64,000 nt of DNA from Chryseobacterium sp. ON_d1 (GTDB taxonomy: Bacteria > Bacteroidota > Bacteroidia > Flavobacteriales > Weeksellaceae): NCBI RefSeq assembly GCF_006829085.1, contig NZ_BJTC01000005.1, positions 226,161 through 290,160 of the forward strand. The letters are read 5' to 3'. Position 1 is the stretch's first letter, and each line of letters begins with the position of its first letter. Position numbers and translations under genes: made by a program. Positions 24,126 to 32,875 of the stretch are shown here, in pieces. Under the pieces are notes generated by a model that was given only the letters and a program-made list of their open reading frames with translations, was not told where the DNA came from and made no database searches.

Positions 24126-25145
24126 TTATTTTATGCTTTTAGAAAGATCAAGCATAGCTTCAATAGGTTTCAATGCTTTTAATCTTAATTCCTCGTCGAT
24201 AAGAATTTCAGGAAGCTCATACTTCATACATAAATACAGTTTTTCCATTGTGTTACGCTTCATGTAGAAACATTCTGAGCAGTTACAGCTTTCATCAAAA
24301 ACCAGTGCAGGAATCAGTTCCTTATGAGGGGCACGTTTTCTCATTTCATGAAGAATTCCTTCTTCTGTTGCGATAATGAATTTCTGACAGTCGTCTTTTT
24401 CCACATAATTCAACAGGGCAGAAGTGGAACCGATGAAGTGAGCCAGCTTTAAAACAGCTTCTTCACTTTCAGGGTGTGCAATCAGTTTTGCATCCGGATT
24501 GTCTGCCAATTGCTGGGCAATTCTTTCCATAGAAAATGCTTCGTGTACTACGCAGCTTCCATCCCAAAGGATCATATCACGTCCTGTTTTTTTAGATAAA
24601 TATCTTCCCAGGTTCTTGTCCGGTGCAAAGATGATTGGTCTGTCTTTCGGAAGGGCTTCGATAACTGTTTCCGCATTGGAGCTTGTTACGATAATATCAC
24701 TTTCTGCTTTGGTTTCCGCATTACAGTTGATGTAAGTGGCAATCAATGCGTTTGGGTGCTGCTCACGCATCTTTCTCAGTCCTTCTCCGGAACAGCCGTC
24801 TGCCAGAGAGCATCCTGCCATTGTATCAGGAAGAACTACTTTTTTAGTTGGGTTTAGAATTTTAGCGGCTTCTGCCATGAAATGTACTCCACAGAATACG
24901 ATCATATCGGCATTGGTTTCTTTTGCCTGTCTTGCCAGCTGTAAAGAATCTCCAAGGAAATCAGCAATATCCTGAATTTCTCCCGGCTGGTAATAATGGG
25001 CAAGAATAACAGCGTTTTTTTCCTCTTTAAGTTGAAGAATAGCTTTCACCAATTCTTCCCCCTGAGGAATAGCAATATCTTTTATATCCAGAAATCCTCT
25101 TACAGGAATAGCAGATTTAGCTTTTTCTAATGTTTCGGTACTCAT
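24126..25145 (-). CDS. nadA: Quinolinate synthase A
   Basis: 339 residues, full length, from an ATG at 25145. NadA condenses iminoaspartate with dihydroxyacetone phosphate to quinolinate for NAD synthesis and carries an oxygen-sensitive [4Fe-4S] cluster. Visible features: AVILAHYYQPGEIQDIAD near the start, VFCGVHFMAEAAKIL, DTMAGCSLADGC (cluster Cys near 112), WDGSCVVHEAF and the C-terminal CNCSECFYMKRNT. No nadB or nadC neighbour. The spacer upstream carries a low-complexity repeat. Confidence 0.97.
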   Translation of the reverse strand: MSTETLEKAKSAIPVRGFLDIKDIAIPQGEELVKAILQLKEEKNAVILAHYYQPGEIQDIADFLGDSLQLARQAKETNADMIVFCGVHFMAEAAKILNPTKKVVLPDTMAGCSLADGCSGEGLRKMREQHPNALIATYINCNAETKAESDIIVTSSNAETVIEALPKDRPIIFAPDKNLGRYLSKKTGRDMILWDGSCVVHEAFSMERIAQQLADNPDAKLIAHPESEEAVLKLAHFIGSTSALLNYVEKDDCQKFIIATEEGILHEMRKRAPHKELIPALVFDESCNCSECFYMKRNTMEKLYLCMKYELPEILIDEELRLKALKPIEAMLDLSKSIK

Positions 25146-25175
25146 ATCAACCTCAATTTTTTCTCTTATAGAAGT

Positions 25176-25265
25176 GAGAGATCAGAAACTAGAGGTTAGT
25201 ATGAAATGAGGATAATTTTCCTGACCCTAAAAAACTAACTTCTAATTTCTAATTTCTAATTTCTT
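25176..25265. repeat. Low-complexity intergenic repeat
   Basis: AGAAGTGAGAGATCAGAAAC and AGAGGTTAG on the left, and AACTAACTTCTAATTTC with further TCTAATT units on the right. The right part is the reverse complement style of the left. Similar words recur at 35103-35232 and 49331-49400. Confidence 0.5.
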
Positions 25266-25822
25266 TCTATAAAACTTTTTATTAAACTTTCTATTTCTTT
25301 TTTAGCTGTATCAAGATCTTCATTGATAACGATCTTGTCAAACTCGCCTGCATAGGTCATTTCTTCTTCAGCCTTTGCTACACGGGTTTTTATAGTTTCT
25401 GCATCATCTGTATTTCTGGAGATCAATCTTCGTTCCAATTCTGTAATGGAAGGTGGTTCAATAAAAATAGAAAGGGCTTTTTCACCGAAGTATTTTTTTA
25501 ATGAAATACCTCCTTTTACATCTACATCAAAAATAACAACCTTTCCCAGATTCCAGATTTTTTCTACTTCAGATTTTAAAGTACCGTAATATTTGTCAGT
25601 ATATACTTCCTCATATTCTACAAAAGCGTTTTCAGAAATCTTCTGCCTGAATTCATCCGGGGTCAGAAAATGATAATCCACTGCATGTACTTCACTTCCT
25701 CTTGGTTGTCTTGTGGTACATGAAATGGAAAATTCCAGTTCTGGAAATGTTTCCAGTGAATGCTTTACCAATGTAGTTTTTCCGCTTCCTGATGGTGCTG
25801 AAAATATAATTACTTTATCCAT
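25256..25822 (-). CDS. gmk: Guanylate kinase
   Basis: 188 residues from an ATG at 25822. Phosphorylates GMP with ATP. The P-loop SAPSGSGKTTLV lies at 8-19, the GMP-binding block SCTTRQPRGSEVHAVDYHFL follows at about 34-53, and IFIEPPSITELERRL at 137-151. It is separated from yicC upstream by 93 bases of repeat-like spacer, but both lie on the same strand, a pairing often seen in bacteria. Confidence 0.97.
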   Translation of the reverse strand: MDKVIIFSAPSGSGKTTLVKHSLETFPELEFSISCTTRQPRGSEVHAVDYHFLTPDEFRQKISENAFVEYEEVYTDKYYGTLKSEVEKIWNLGKVVIFDVDVKGGISLKKYFGEKALSIFIEPPSITELERRLISRNTDDAETIKTRVAKAEEEMTYAGEFDKIVINEDLDTAKKEIESLIKSFIERN

Positions 25823-25844
25823 TTTTTTTGGTTTCGGGTTTCGG

Positions 25845-25915
25845 GATTGTGAGTCTCAGGTTGATTCCGTAGTATTTGCATCCGGAATTATTACCCACAT
25901 CTCGAACCTCGCAAC
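25845..25915. repeat. Repeat-like spacer between yicC and gmk
   Basis: The left part contains GGTTTCGGGTTTCGGGATTG. The right part (CACATCTCGAACCTCGCAAC) has the complementary character. It looks like the same class of low-complexity inverted spacers as elsewhere in the window. Weakly supported. Confidence 0.3.
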
Positions 25916-26773
25916 TTATAATACGTTTAACGTTTGCTCTTTAATTTTTTCAAGGTCATCTTTCATCATCACTACCAGTTTCTGGATTTCTGCGTGATTG
26001 GCTTTAGAACCTAGTGTATTGATTTCTCTTCCGATTTCCTGAGAAATGAAACCCAGTTTTTTTCCATTGAAAGACTCATTGTCCATTACTTCTTTATAAT
26101 ATTTCAAGTGCTGTGCAAGTCTTACCTTTTCTTCAGAAATATCAAGTTTTTCAGTGAAATAAGCCATTTCCTGATAGAAACGCGTTTCGTCAACGTTTTC
26201 AAACTCTTTCAAAGATTTCTGATAACGTTCTTTTACGCTTACAATTCTTTCTTCCTCAAAAGGAATCACTTCTCCAAGATACTTGTCGATATTCTGAATA
26301 TTCCTGTTTAATTCTTCATGTAAAATACCACCTTCCGTTTTCCTGAATTCTTCAAATCTGTCAACGGCATTATTGACAATTTTTGCCAAGGCCTCCCATT
26401 CACCTTCTGTAAGCTCATCAGGTCTTGAGGTAATGGCATCAGGAAGTCTTACTGCCATTTTCAGGTATTCAAAATCAGGACCGTCAGAAGCTATGTTTTT
26501 AAGTTCGTTGATATAGGAGTCAATCAGGTTTTTATTAATTTTTACATCATTGGACTCTTCAAGGTTCTCAATATTAACGTAGCAGTCTACTTTTCCACGG
26601 ATAATTCTATCATTAAGAATTTTTCTGATTTCAAATTCTTTTTCTTTATAACGTAAAGGAATTTTAATATTTAAATCAAAGCTCTTGCTGTTCAGAGATT
26701 TAATGTCTATAGTAATTTTTTTTCCTTCAAAAACATCTTCGGCTCTACCGAATCCGGTCATTGATAAAATCAT
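25916..26773 (-). CDS. yicC: YicC/YloC family endoribonuclease-like protein
   Basis: 285 residues from an ATG at 26773. The start MILSMTGFGRAE and the C-terminal block GKKLGFISQEIGREINTLGSKAN are the two conserved signatures of the YicC family (members have endoribonuclease activity affecting small RNAs and stress survival). The acidic, helical middle contains VPFEEERIVSVKERYQ-like coiled segments. It shares orientation with gmk downstream. Confidence 0.93.
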   Translation of the reverse strand: MILSMTGFGRAEDVFEGKKITIDIKSLNSKSFDLNIKIPLRYKEKEFEIRKILNDRIIRGKVDCYVNIENLEESNDVKINKNLIDSYINELKNIASDGPDFEYLKMAVRLPDAITSRPDELTEGEWEALAKIVNNAVDRFEEFRKTEGGILHEELNRNIQNIDKYLGEVIPFEEERIVSVKERYQKSLKEFENVDETRFYQEMAYFTEKLDISEEKVRLAQHLKYYKEVMDNESFNGKKLGFISQEIGREINTLGSKANHAEIQKLVVMMKDDLEKIKEQTLNVL

Positions 26774-26871
26774 AGTTTTTTATTGTTCTACAAAGATAAA
26801 CATTTAAGTGTATACTATAATACCATGAAATTTTAACGTAGAGTATTTAATTATTTTGTTTTTAAATTTAT

Positions 26872-26901
26872 TTTGAACCATTAAAATCTTAATGGTTCAA
26901 A
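26872..26901. repeat. Perfect 13-base inverted repeat in a divergent spacer
   Basis: TTTGAACCATTAA (26872-26884) and TTAATGGTTCAAA (26889-26901) with a 4-base loop AATC. It lies between divergent yicC and miaA and lacks a T tract on either side, so it is more likely an operator or structured leader element than a terminator. Confidence 0.65.
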
Positions 26902-26966
26902 TAAACAGCAGCTTTATTTGTATTTAAATAAAAAATCAAATGAGCGCATTTTCGTAAATTAGCGCT

Positions 26967-27887
26967 GTGAAAAAGAAAAATTTGATTTCTGTAGTAGGCC
27001 CCACCGGAATTGGTAAAACGAGGTTGGCAATTGATTTAGCCCAACATTTCAATACCGAGATTATTTCCTGTGATTCCCGTCAGTTTTTTAAAGAAATGAA
27101 AATAGGAACAGCAGCTCCTTCAGAAGAGGAACTGGCGCAGGCACCTCATCATTTTATAGGAAATCTTTCTGTGGAAGAATATTACTCTATTGGACAGTAT
27201 GAAGAAGATGCTCTCCAAAAGCTTAATGAACTTTTTGCGACCCATGACACTGTCATCCTTGTCGGTGGAAGCATGATGTATGAAAAAGCGGTGATAGAAG
27301 GTCTGAATGATCTTCCGGAAGCTAATACTGAAAACCAGGAAAAACTTCAGGCTATGATGGAGCAGGAGGGAACTGAAAAACTTCAGGAAATTTTACAGGA
27401 GCTCGATCCCGAATATTTCAGTGTGGTGGATATTCACAACCATCGCAGGCTTCTGCGTGCCATAGACGTAATCTGGCAAACCAATACAAAATATTCTGAA
27501 TTGATTGCAGTGTCACAGGATTCCAGAGATTTTAATGTATTCAGAATCGGAATTGAAGCTCCAAGGGAAGAACTTTATGACAGAATTAACCGCAGAGTGG
27601 ATATTATGATGGAAAACGGATTACTGGATGAGGTGAAAGGTCTTGAGAAATTCAAAGAATTGACGGCTTTGAATACGGTAGGTTATGCTGAACTGTTCAA
27701 ATATTTTGACGGGGAGTGGGATCTCGATTTTGCGGTTTCAGAAATTAAAAAGAACAGCCGCAGATATGCGAAACGTCAGCTGACGTGGTACAGGAAAGCA
27801 GATGATATCCATTATTTACAGCTGGGGTATTCTCAGGAAGACTTTGAGACTCTGCTGAAATGGATTGGTGAGCAATTTCAGGAATAA
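26967..27887 (+). CDS. miaA: tRNA dimethylallyltransferase
   Basis: 306 residues from a GTG at 26967. The ATG 27 bases upstream is in frame but stopped after five codons, and the next ATG would delete the P-loop, so GTG is required. It prenylates A37 of tRNAs reading UNN codons. Landmarks: VVGPTGIGKTRLAIDL (9-24), DSRQFFKEMKIGTA, ILVGGSMMYEKAVIEGL and the C-terminal KKNSRRYAKRQLTWYRK. Full length. Confidence 0.96.
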   Translation: MKKKNLISVVGPTGIGKTRLAIDLAQHFNTEIISCDSRQFFKEMKIGTAAPSEEELAQAPHHFIGNLSVEEYYSIGQYEEDALQKLNELFATHDTVILVGGSMMYEKAVIEGLNDLPEANTENQEKLQAMMEQEGTEKLQEILQELDPEYFSVVDIHNHRRLLRAIDVIWQTNTKYSELIAVSQDSRDFNVFRIGIEAPREELYDRINRRVDIMMENGLLDEVKGLEKFKELTALNTVGYAELFKYFDGEWDLDFAVSEIKKNSRRYAKRQLTWYRKADDIHYLQLGYSQEDFETLLKWIGEQFQE

Positions 27888-27902
27888 ATTAAGCGCACTG
27901 TT

Positions 27903-27981
27903 TGTCATTCTGACGAAGGAAGAATCTCATCAATTATTTTTAAAGATTCTTCATTTCACTTTGTTCCATTCAGAATGACAG
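27903..27981. repeat. Dispersed Bacteroidota-type inverted repeat
   Basis: GTCATTCTGACGAAGGAAGA on the left and AAGATTCTTC...CATTCAGAATGACA on the right form a long imperfect hairpin about 78 bases across, directly after miaA. From general knowledge such TGTCATTCTGA/TCAGAATGACA repeats are scattered through many Bacteroidota genomes. Their function is unsettled. Confidence 0.65.
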
Positions 27982-28015
27982 TACGGATGATCATTAATTA
28001 AGGCATTTTTATATT

Positions 28016-28046
28016 GAAAAATGCGGTCCTGAAAAGAACCGCATCT
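28016..28046 (-). terminator. Terminator of the RND efflux operon
   Basis: ATGCGGT (28021-28027) pairs with ACCGCAT (28038-28044). On the minus strand the hairpin is followed by TTTTTC. It lies 25 bases past the stop of the outer-membrane factor gene. Confidence 0.75.
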
Positions 28047-28070
28047 TAAAAACAAATATAATTTAATTTA

Positions 28071-29483
28071 CTACTTCCAACCGCCGCCCAGCGCTCTGTA
28101 TAGATCTACAATGCTGCTTAATCTCTGTCTCTTAATGGAAGCCAGGTTCAACTCTGCCTGTAGGGAATTTCCCTGTGCTGTAATCACTTCCAGGTAATTG
28201 GCTGAACCTCCTTTATAAAGAAGCTGTGCACTTTTAATTCCATCTTTCAGTGTAGTGGCCTGCTCTGTAGCTTTCTGTTCCTGAACTTTTAAATTCTCAT
28301 TGGAAACCAAAGCGTCAGCAACTTCACCCACCGCATTCAATACAGATTGACGGAACGCAAGAACATTTTTCTCTCTTTGAATTTTAGCTACTTCCAGATC
28401 TGTTTTTAATTGCCTTTTCTGAAAAATAGGCTGGGTAATTCCTCCTAAAACCGATCCGAATAATGAAGCCGGAATCTGAAACCAGTTATCAAATTTGAAG
28501 GAGTTTACTCCTCCGTTAGCGGTAATCTTTAATGCTGGATACATATTGGCCTGAGCAATTCCCACCATCGCATTGGACTGTAACAAAACCAATTCCTGCT
28601 GGCGGACATCCGGTCTTCTGCTTACCATGGCTGCAGGAAGTCCGGCAGTGATATTCTGAGGTAAAGATGTGTCAGACATTTCAATCGTTCTGTTCACTTT
28701 ATTAGGCAGTTCTCCAACCAGAATACTTAATGCATTTTCCTGGATGGCAATATTCTGTTCCAATTGGGCAATCAGAAGTTCTGTTGCCTGTTTCTGTGCT
28801 GCGGCCTGCTGAACTCCTAAAGACGTATTATCACCACTTTCCCACATTTTTTGTGTCATCAGTAAGGTGTTGCTAGTCAGTTCCAGATTGGATTTTGCAA
28901 TGGCTAATTGTCTGTCAAGCATCAGGAGGTTATAGTATCCCTGGGCAATCGCTGCCACTACCTGAGTTTGTACAGCTTTTGAACCTTCATAAGTCTGAAG
29001 GTACTGCATTCTTGAAACTTCCTGCTGGTTTTTGATTTTTCCCCAGATATCTGCTTCCCATGAAAGGTTGAAGGCTGCGTTATAGTCTTCAACATGGCTT
29101 GAACCTAAAAATAAATTTAAGCTTTGCCCGTTCATGCTGTTTTTGGAAGGCCTTGAAATCTGTCCGCTTACTCCGAAACCTACATCCGGATATTGCATAT
29201 ATTTTGCCTGTTTCAGTTTTTCCTGTGAAGCAGCAACCTGCTTCAATGCAATCTGAAGGTCATAATTATTTTTGATTCCTTTTTCAATCAATCCCTGTAA
29301 AATAGGATCGCTGAAGAACTGCTTCCACTCCAGATTCGCGATGCTGGCAGTGTCGGCAGTTGCAGTATACTGAAACTTTTCCGGAAGTGGCAGTTCAGGC
29401 TCCGTGTATGCCAGTTTGGACACACATGATACAGAGCCTATAGCCAGCGCAAAAGTTAGAATAATATTTTTTACTCGTTTCAT
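28071..29483 (-). CDS. TolC/NodT-family outer-membrane efflux lipoprotein
   Basis: 470 residues from the ATG at 29483 (the frame is open nine codons further). Lipoprotein signal MKRVKNIILTFALAIGSVSC. The rest is two copies of the outer-membrane efflux (OEP) repeat, long helices with strands: LEWKQFFSDPILQGLIEKG near the front, PDVGFGVSG, SWEADIWGKI, and in the second half SRRPDVRQQELVL and GEVADALV. It forms the exit channel of the tripartite pump whose inner-membrane and adaptor genes lie upstream. Confidence 0.93.
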   Translation of the reverse strand: MKRVKNIILTFALAIGSVSCVSKLAYTEPELPLPEKFQYTATADTASIANLEWKQFFSDPILQGLIEKGIKNNYDLQIALKQVAASQEKLKQAKYMQYPDVGFGVSGQISRPSKNSMNGQSLNLFLGSSHVEDYNAAFNLSWEADIWGKIKNQQEVSRMQYLQTYEGSKAVQTQVVAAIAQGYYNLLMLDRQLAIAKSNLELTSNTLLMTQKMWESGDNTSLGVQQAAAQKQATELLIAQLEQNIAIQENALSILVGELPNKVNRTIEMSDTSLPQNITAGLPAAMVSRRPDVRQQELVLLQSNAMVGIAQANMYPALKITANGGVNSFKFDNWFQIPASLFGSVLGGITQPIFQKRQLKTDLEVAKIQREKNVLAFRQSVLNAVGEVADALVSNENLKVQEQKATEQATTLKDGIKSAQLLYKGGSANYLEVITAQGNSLQAELNLASIKRQRLSSIVDLYRALGGGWK

Positions 29484-29509
29484 AGTTTTTAAACATTTAA
29501 TTGAATACA

Positions 29510-29637
29510 AAAACTTAGAGAGGTTTCTGTGGATGCAAAATTGTCTTTAGTTAGGAGAAAATAGTTAGCTTTTGTAAACCATTAAGAACAGGCAGGTGAA
29601 TAGTTAATCCTTTGTCTTAAAATTTTCTCTAAGTTTT
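29510..29637. repeat. Long-range inverted repeat between pump and channel genes
   Basis: AAAACTTAGAGA at 29510-29521 and TCTCTAAGTTTT at 29626-29637, 12-base perfect arms separated by 104 bases. They bracket the whole spacer between the RND gene and the outer-membrane factor gene. Confidence 0.5.
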
Positions 29638-29652
29638 TGTTATTCATTTTTA

Positions 29653-32600
29653 TTAATGAGCTGAAGCTAAAAGTTCTTCCTCCATTTGTTTTTTCTTCAG
29701 TCTTTTCTGTTTTCTGCTTGGCATTTTTTCATGCAGATACTGGAAGATCACATACATTACCGGAATAATAAAAATCCCGAATATTACTCCTGTAAGCATT
29801 CCTCCTACAGTACTGTATCCAATAGAGTGGTTACCTTTTGAAGAGGCACCTTGTGTCCATACCAATGGAAGCATCCCCACAATGAAGGCAAAAGAGGTCA
29901 TTAAGATTGGTCTTAAACGTAATCTTGATGCCTGAAGTGCAGACTCAATCAAAGTTTTTCCTGCTTTTCTTCTCTGTACGGCAAACTCTACAATAAGGAT
30001 GGCATTTTTCGCCAATAGCCCTACCAACATGATCAATCCTACCTGAACGTAAATGTTGTTATCGATTCCGGCTAACCCTGTGAAGGCAAATACTCCGAAA
30101 ATCCCTGTTGGAATCGTAAGAATAATAGCAAAAGGAAGGATATAACTTTCATACTGAGCTGCCAGCAGGAAATACACAAACAGAATACTTAAGAAGAAAA
30201 TAAATGCAGTCTGTCCGCTTGTTTTGATCTCCTCACGGGTAATCCCTGTCCATTCATATCCATATCCTCTAGGAAGTGATTGCTGAGCCACTTCTTCTAC
30301 CGCTTTGATGGCATCTCCGGTACTGTATCCAGGTTTTGGTGTTCCGTTGATTGTTACTGCGTTGAAAAGGTTATTTCTTGTTACTGTTTCAGGTCCGAAA
30401 GATCTTTTTAACGTTACTAATGTTTTTGCAGGAACCATTTCACCTGATTTATTTTTAACATAAATTCCTTCCAGAGAGTTAACATCAGTACGGTAAGGAA
30501 TATCTGCCTGTGCCATTACTCTGTAGTATTTTCCGAATCTGTTGAAATCCGATACAAAGCTACTTCCGAAATAAATCTGCATGGTCTGCATCAATTCCGT
30601 TACGGAAACTCCCAGCTGGTTGGCTTTATCCGTATCTACATCAATAGTATACTGTGGGTTTCCTGCTGCATAAGTAGTGAAGGCGAAAGCAATTTCAGGA
30701 CGTTTCATCAATTCACCAATGAATTGCTGAGTGGTTGTTCCTAATTGTTCAAAAGAGCCGTTCGTTTTATCCTGAAGCATGAATTCAAATCCGGAAACGT
30801 TACCGAAACCTTGTACAGTCGGGAAGTTGAAGAAGAAAGCATTGGCATCTTTCACCTGGCTTACCTTTCCTGTTAAAGTTCCTGCAATTAGATCAGGATC
30901 CTTCATTTCGCCACGTTTGTCATAATCTTTAAGCTTAATAAAACCTGCAGAATATGGAGAGGCATTGGCATTACTGATAAAGTTCATTCCGTCTGCTACC
31001 CAAAGGTGATTGGTTGCTTTCTCACTGTTGATGATTTTATCAATTTGTGCAGTCGCTCTGTGTGTTCTTTCCAATGAACTTCCCGGAGGCGTATTCACTG
31101 CATACAATACAAACCCCTGGTCTTCAGTAGGAATAAATCCTGACGGTGCTTTTTTGATCAGGAAGACACTTGCTGCTGTAATAAGAACAAGACCTCCTAT
31201 AGCCACCCATTTATTTTTAATTAAAAACTTAAGGCTGTAGATATATTTTCTGGTCATGCTGTTGAAGCTTGCATTAAATGCATTGAAGAATCTTGCTCCA
31301 AAACCTGTTTTATGACCATGTTCCCCATGTTCTCCCTGAGGATCATTCAGGAACATTGCACATAATGCCGGACTTAATGTCAATGCGTTTACTGCTGAAA
31401 TTAAAATCGCAATAGCTAATGTGAAAGCGAACTGTCTGTAGAAAACTCCCGCAGGTCCCTGCATGAAACCAACCGGAATAAACACGGCACACATGACCAG
31501 TGTAATGGAAATAATCGCTCCTGAAATTTCGCTCATTGAGTTCATAGTGGCATGTTCTACCGGCATTCCCGTCTGTTCCATTTTAGAATGGACGGCTTCC
31601 ACCACCACAATCGCATCATCCACTACAATACCAATGGCCAGAACCAGTGCAAACAGCGTTAGCATGTTGATACTGAAGCCAAATAACTGCAGGAAGAAGA
31701 ACGTTCCGATGATCGCAACCGGTACCGCAATGGCAGGAATTAACGTAGATCTGAAATCCTGAAGGAAGATGTATACCACGATAAATACCAGAATGAAGGC
31801 AATTACTAATGTCTCGACCACCTGATGAATAGAAGCATCCAAAAAGTCTTTGGAGTTATACATGATGATGGGTTTTACTCCTTTTGGTAGAGTAGTTTCC
31901 ATTACTTTCACCTGCTTTTCAATTTCCGTAAGGATTTCGTTGGCATTAGAACCTGCTGTCTGTAGGATAGCAAATCCGGCAACCGGTTTTCCGTCTACTC
32001 TGTTGGTAGCAGTGTAGGTGTAAGAACCAAATTCTACTCGTGCTACATCTTTTAATCTTAGGAAAGAACCATCACTGTTTGCTTTGATAGCGATGTTTTC
32101 ATAGTCTTCATTTTTGTTCAGTTTTCCTTTATATTTAAGAATGTATTCGTAAGTTTCCTTACTTCCCTGTCCAAGACGGCCCGGAGCCGCTTCAAGGTTG
32201 TGATCTTTAATGGCTCCCAAAACTTCCTGAGGCGAAAGATTGTTAGCTGCCAGTCTGTCCGGTTTCAGCCAGATTCTCATGGAATAATCCCTTGTCCCGA
32301 ATACCTGAGCCTGTGCTACCCCCGGAATACGCTGTATCTGCGGAATAACATTAATCTTCAGATAGTTTTGAAGGAATAATTCATCATATTGTTTAGCATC
32401 TTCACTGGTCAACCCCATGAACATGATCATACTGTTCTGTACTTTCTGTGTGGAAATCCCGGCCTGTACCACTTCCTGTGGCAGCTGGCTCATTGCCTTC
32501 GATACACGGTTCTGTACGTTTACTGCGGCATTATCTGCATCAGCACCTTGTTTGAAGAAAACGCTCAGGGTCATGGTTCCGTCGTTACTGGAGTTGGAGG

Positions 32601-32835
32601 TCATATAAGTCATGTTCTCAACTCCGTTTACTGCTTCCTCAATAGGTGTGGCAACCGAACGGGCTACAACCTCAGCATTAGCTCCAGGGTAGAATGCCGT
32701 TACCTGAACGCTCGGTGGAGCGATGTCCGGGAAGAGGGCAATCGGTAAATTAAAGAGAGACAAAGCTCCCAATAATAAGAGTATTATGGAGATGACCGTT
32801 GAAAGGACCGGTCTTTCTATAAATTGTTTTAACAT
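29653..32835 (-). CDS. RND efflux transporter, HAE1/AcrB type
   Basis: 1060 residues, normal length, from an ATG at 32835. MLKQFIERPVLSTVISIIL starts the first membrane helix. Two periplasmic porter regions (about 35-335 and 560-870) alternate with two sets of six membrane helices. The proton-relay helix reads LAIGIVVDDAIVVVEAV near 400-416, with its partner lysine in VGLLAKNAILIVEFA near 940. The family exports drugs, dyes and detergents in complex with adaptor and channel. It follows the adaptor gene by 40 bases. Confidence 0.96.
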   Translation of the reverse strand: MLKQFIERPVLSTVISIILLLLGALSLFNLPIALFPDIAPPSVQVTAFYPGANAEVVARSVATPIEEAVNGVENMTYMTSNSSNDGTMTLSVFFKQGADADNAAVNVQNRVSKAMSQLPQEVVQAGISTQKVQNSMIMFMGLTSEDAKQYDELFLQNYLKINVIPQIQRIPGVAQAQVFGTRDYSMRIWLKPDRLAANNLSPQEVLGAIKDHNLEAAPGRLGQGSKETYEYILKYKGKLNKNEDYENIAIKANSDGSFLRLKDVARVEFGSYTYTATNRVDGKPVAGFAILQTAGSNANEILTEIEKQVKVMETTLPKGVKPIIMYNSKDFLDASIHQVVETLVIAFILVFIVVYIFLQDFRSTLIPAIAVPVAIIGTFFFLQLFGFSINMLTLFALVLAIGIVVDDAIVVVEAVHSKMEQTGMPVEHATMNSMSEISGAIISITLVMCAVFIPVGFMQGPAGVFYRQFAFTLAIAILISAVNALTLSPALCAMFLNDPQGEHGEHGHKTGFGARFFNAFNASFNSMTRKYIYSLKFLIKNKWVAIGGLVLITAASVFLIKKAPSGFIPTEDQGFVLYAVNTPPGSSLERTHRATAQIDKIINSEKATNHLWVADGMNFISNANASPYSAGFIKLKDYDKRGEMKDPDLIAGTLTGKVSQVKDANAFFFNFPTVQGFGNVSGFEFMLQDKTNGSFEQLGTTTQQFIGELMKRPEIAFAFTTYAAGNPQYTIDVDTDKANQLGVSVTELMQTMQIYFGSSFVSDFNRFGKYYRVMAQADIPYRTDVNSLEGIYVKNKSGEMVPAKTLVTLKRSFGPETVTRNNLFNAVTINGTPKPGYSTGDAIKAVEEVAQQSLPRGYGYEWTGITREEIKTSGQTAFIFFLSILFVYFLLAAQYESYILPFAIILTIPTGIFGVFAFTGLAGIDNNIYVQVGLIMLVGLLAKNAILIVEFAVQRRKAGKTLIESALQASRLRLRPILMTSFAFIVGMLPLVWTQGASSKGNHSIGYSTVGGMLTGVIFGIFIIPVMYVIFQYLHEKMPSRKQKRLKKKQMEEELLASAH

Positions 32836-32875
32836 AAGAAGTTTATTTTTTTAAGCCTTCTGTATTCGGAAAGGA

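Noticed and set aside
25227..25265. CRISPR-like short tandem units of TCTAATT
   Set aside because: Units are about 8 bases without spacers, so this is simple-sequence repetition in a spacer. No cas genes are present.
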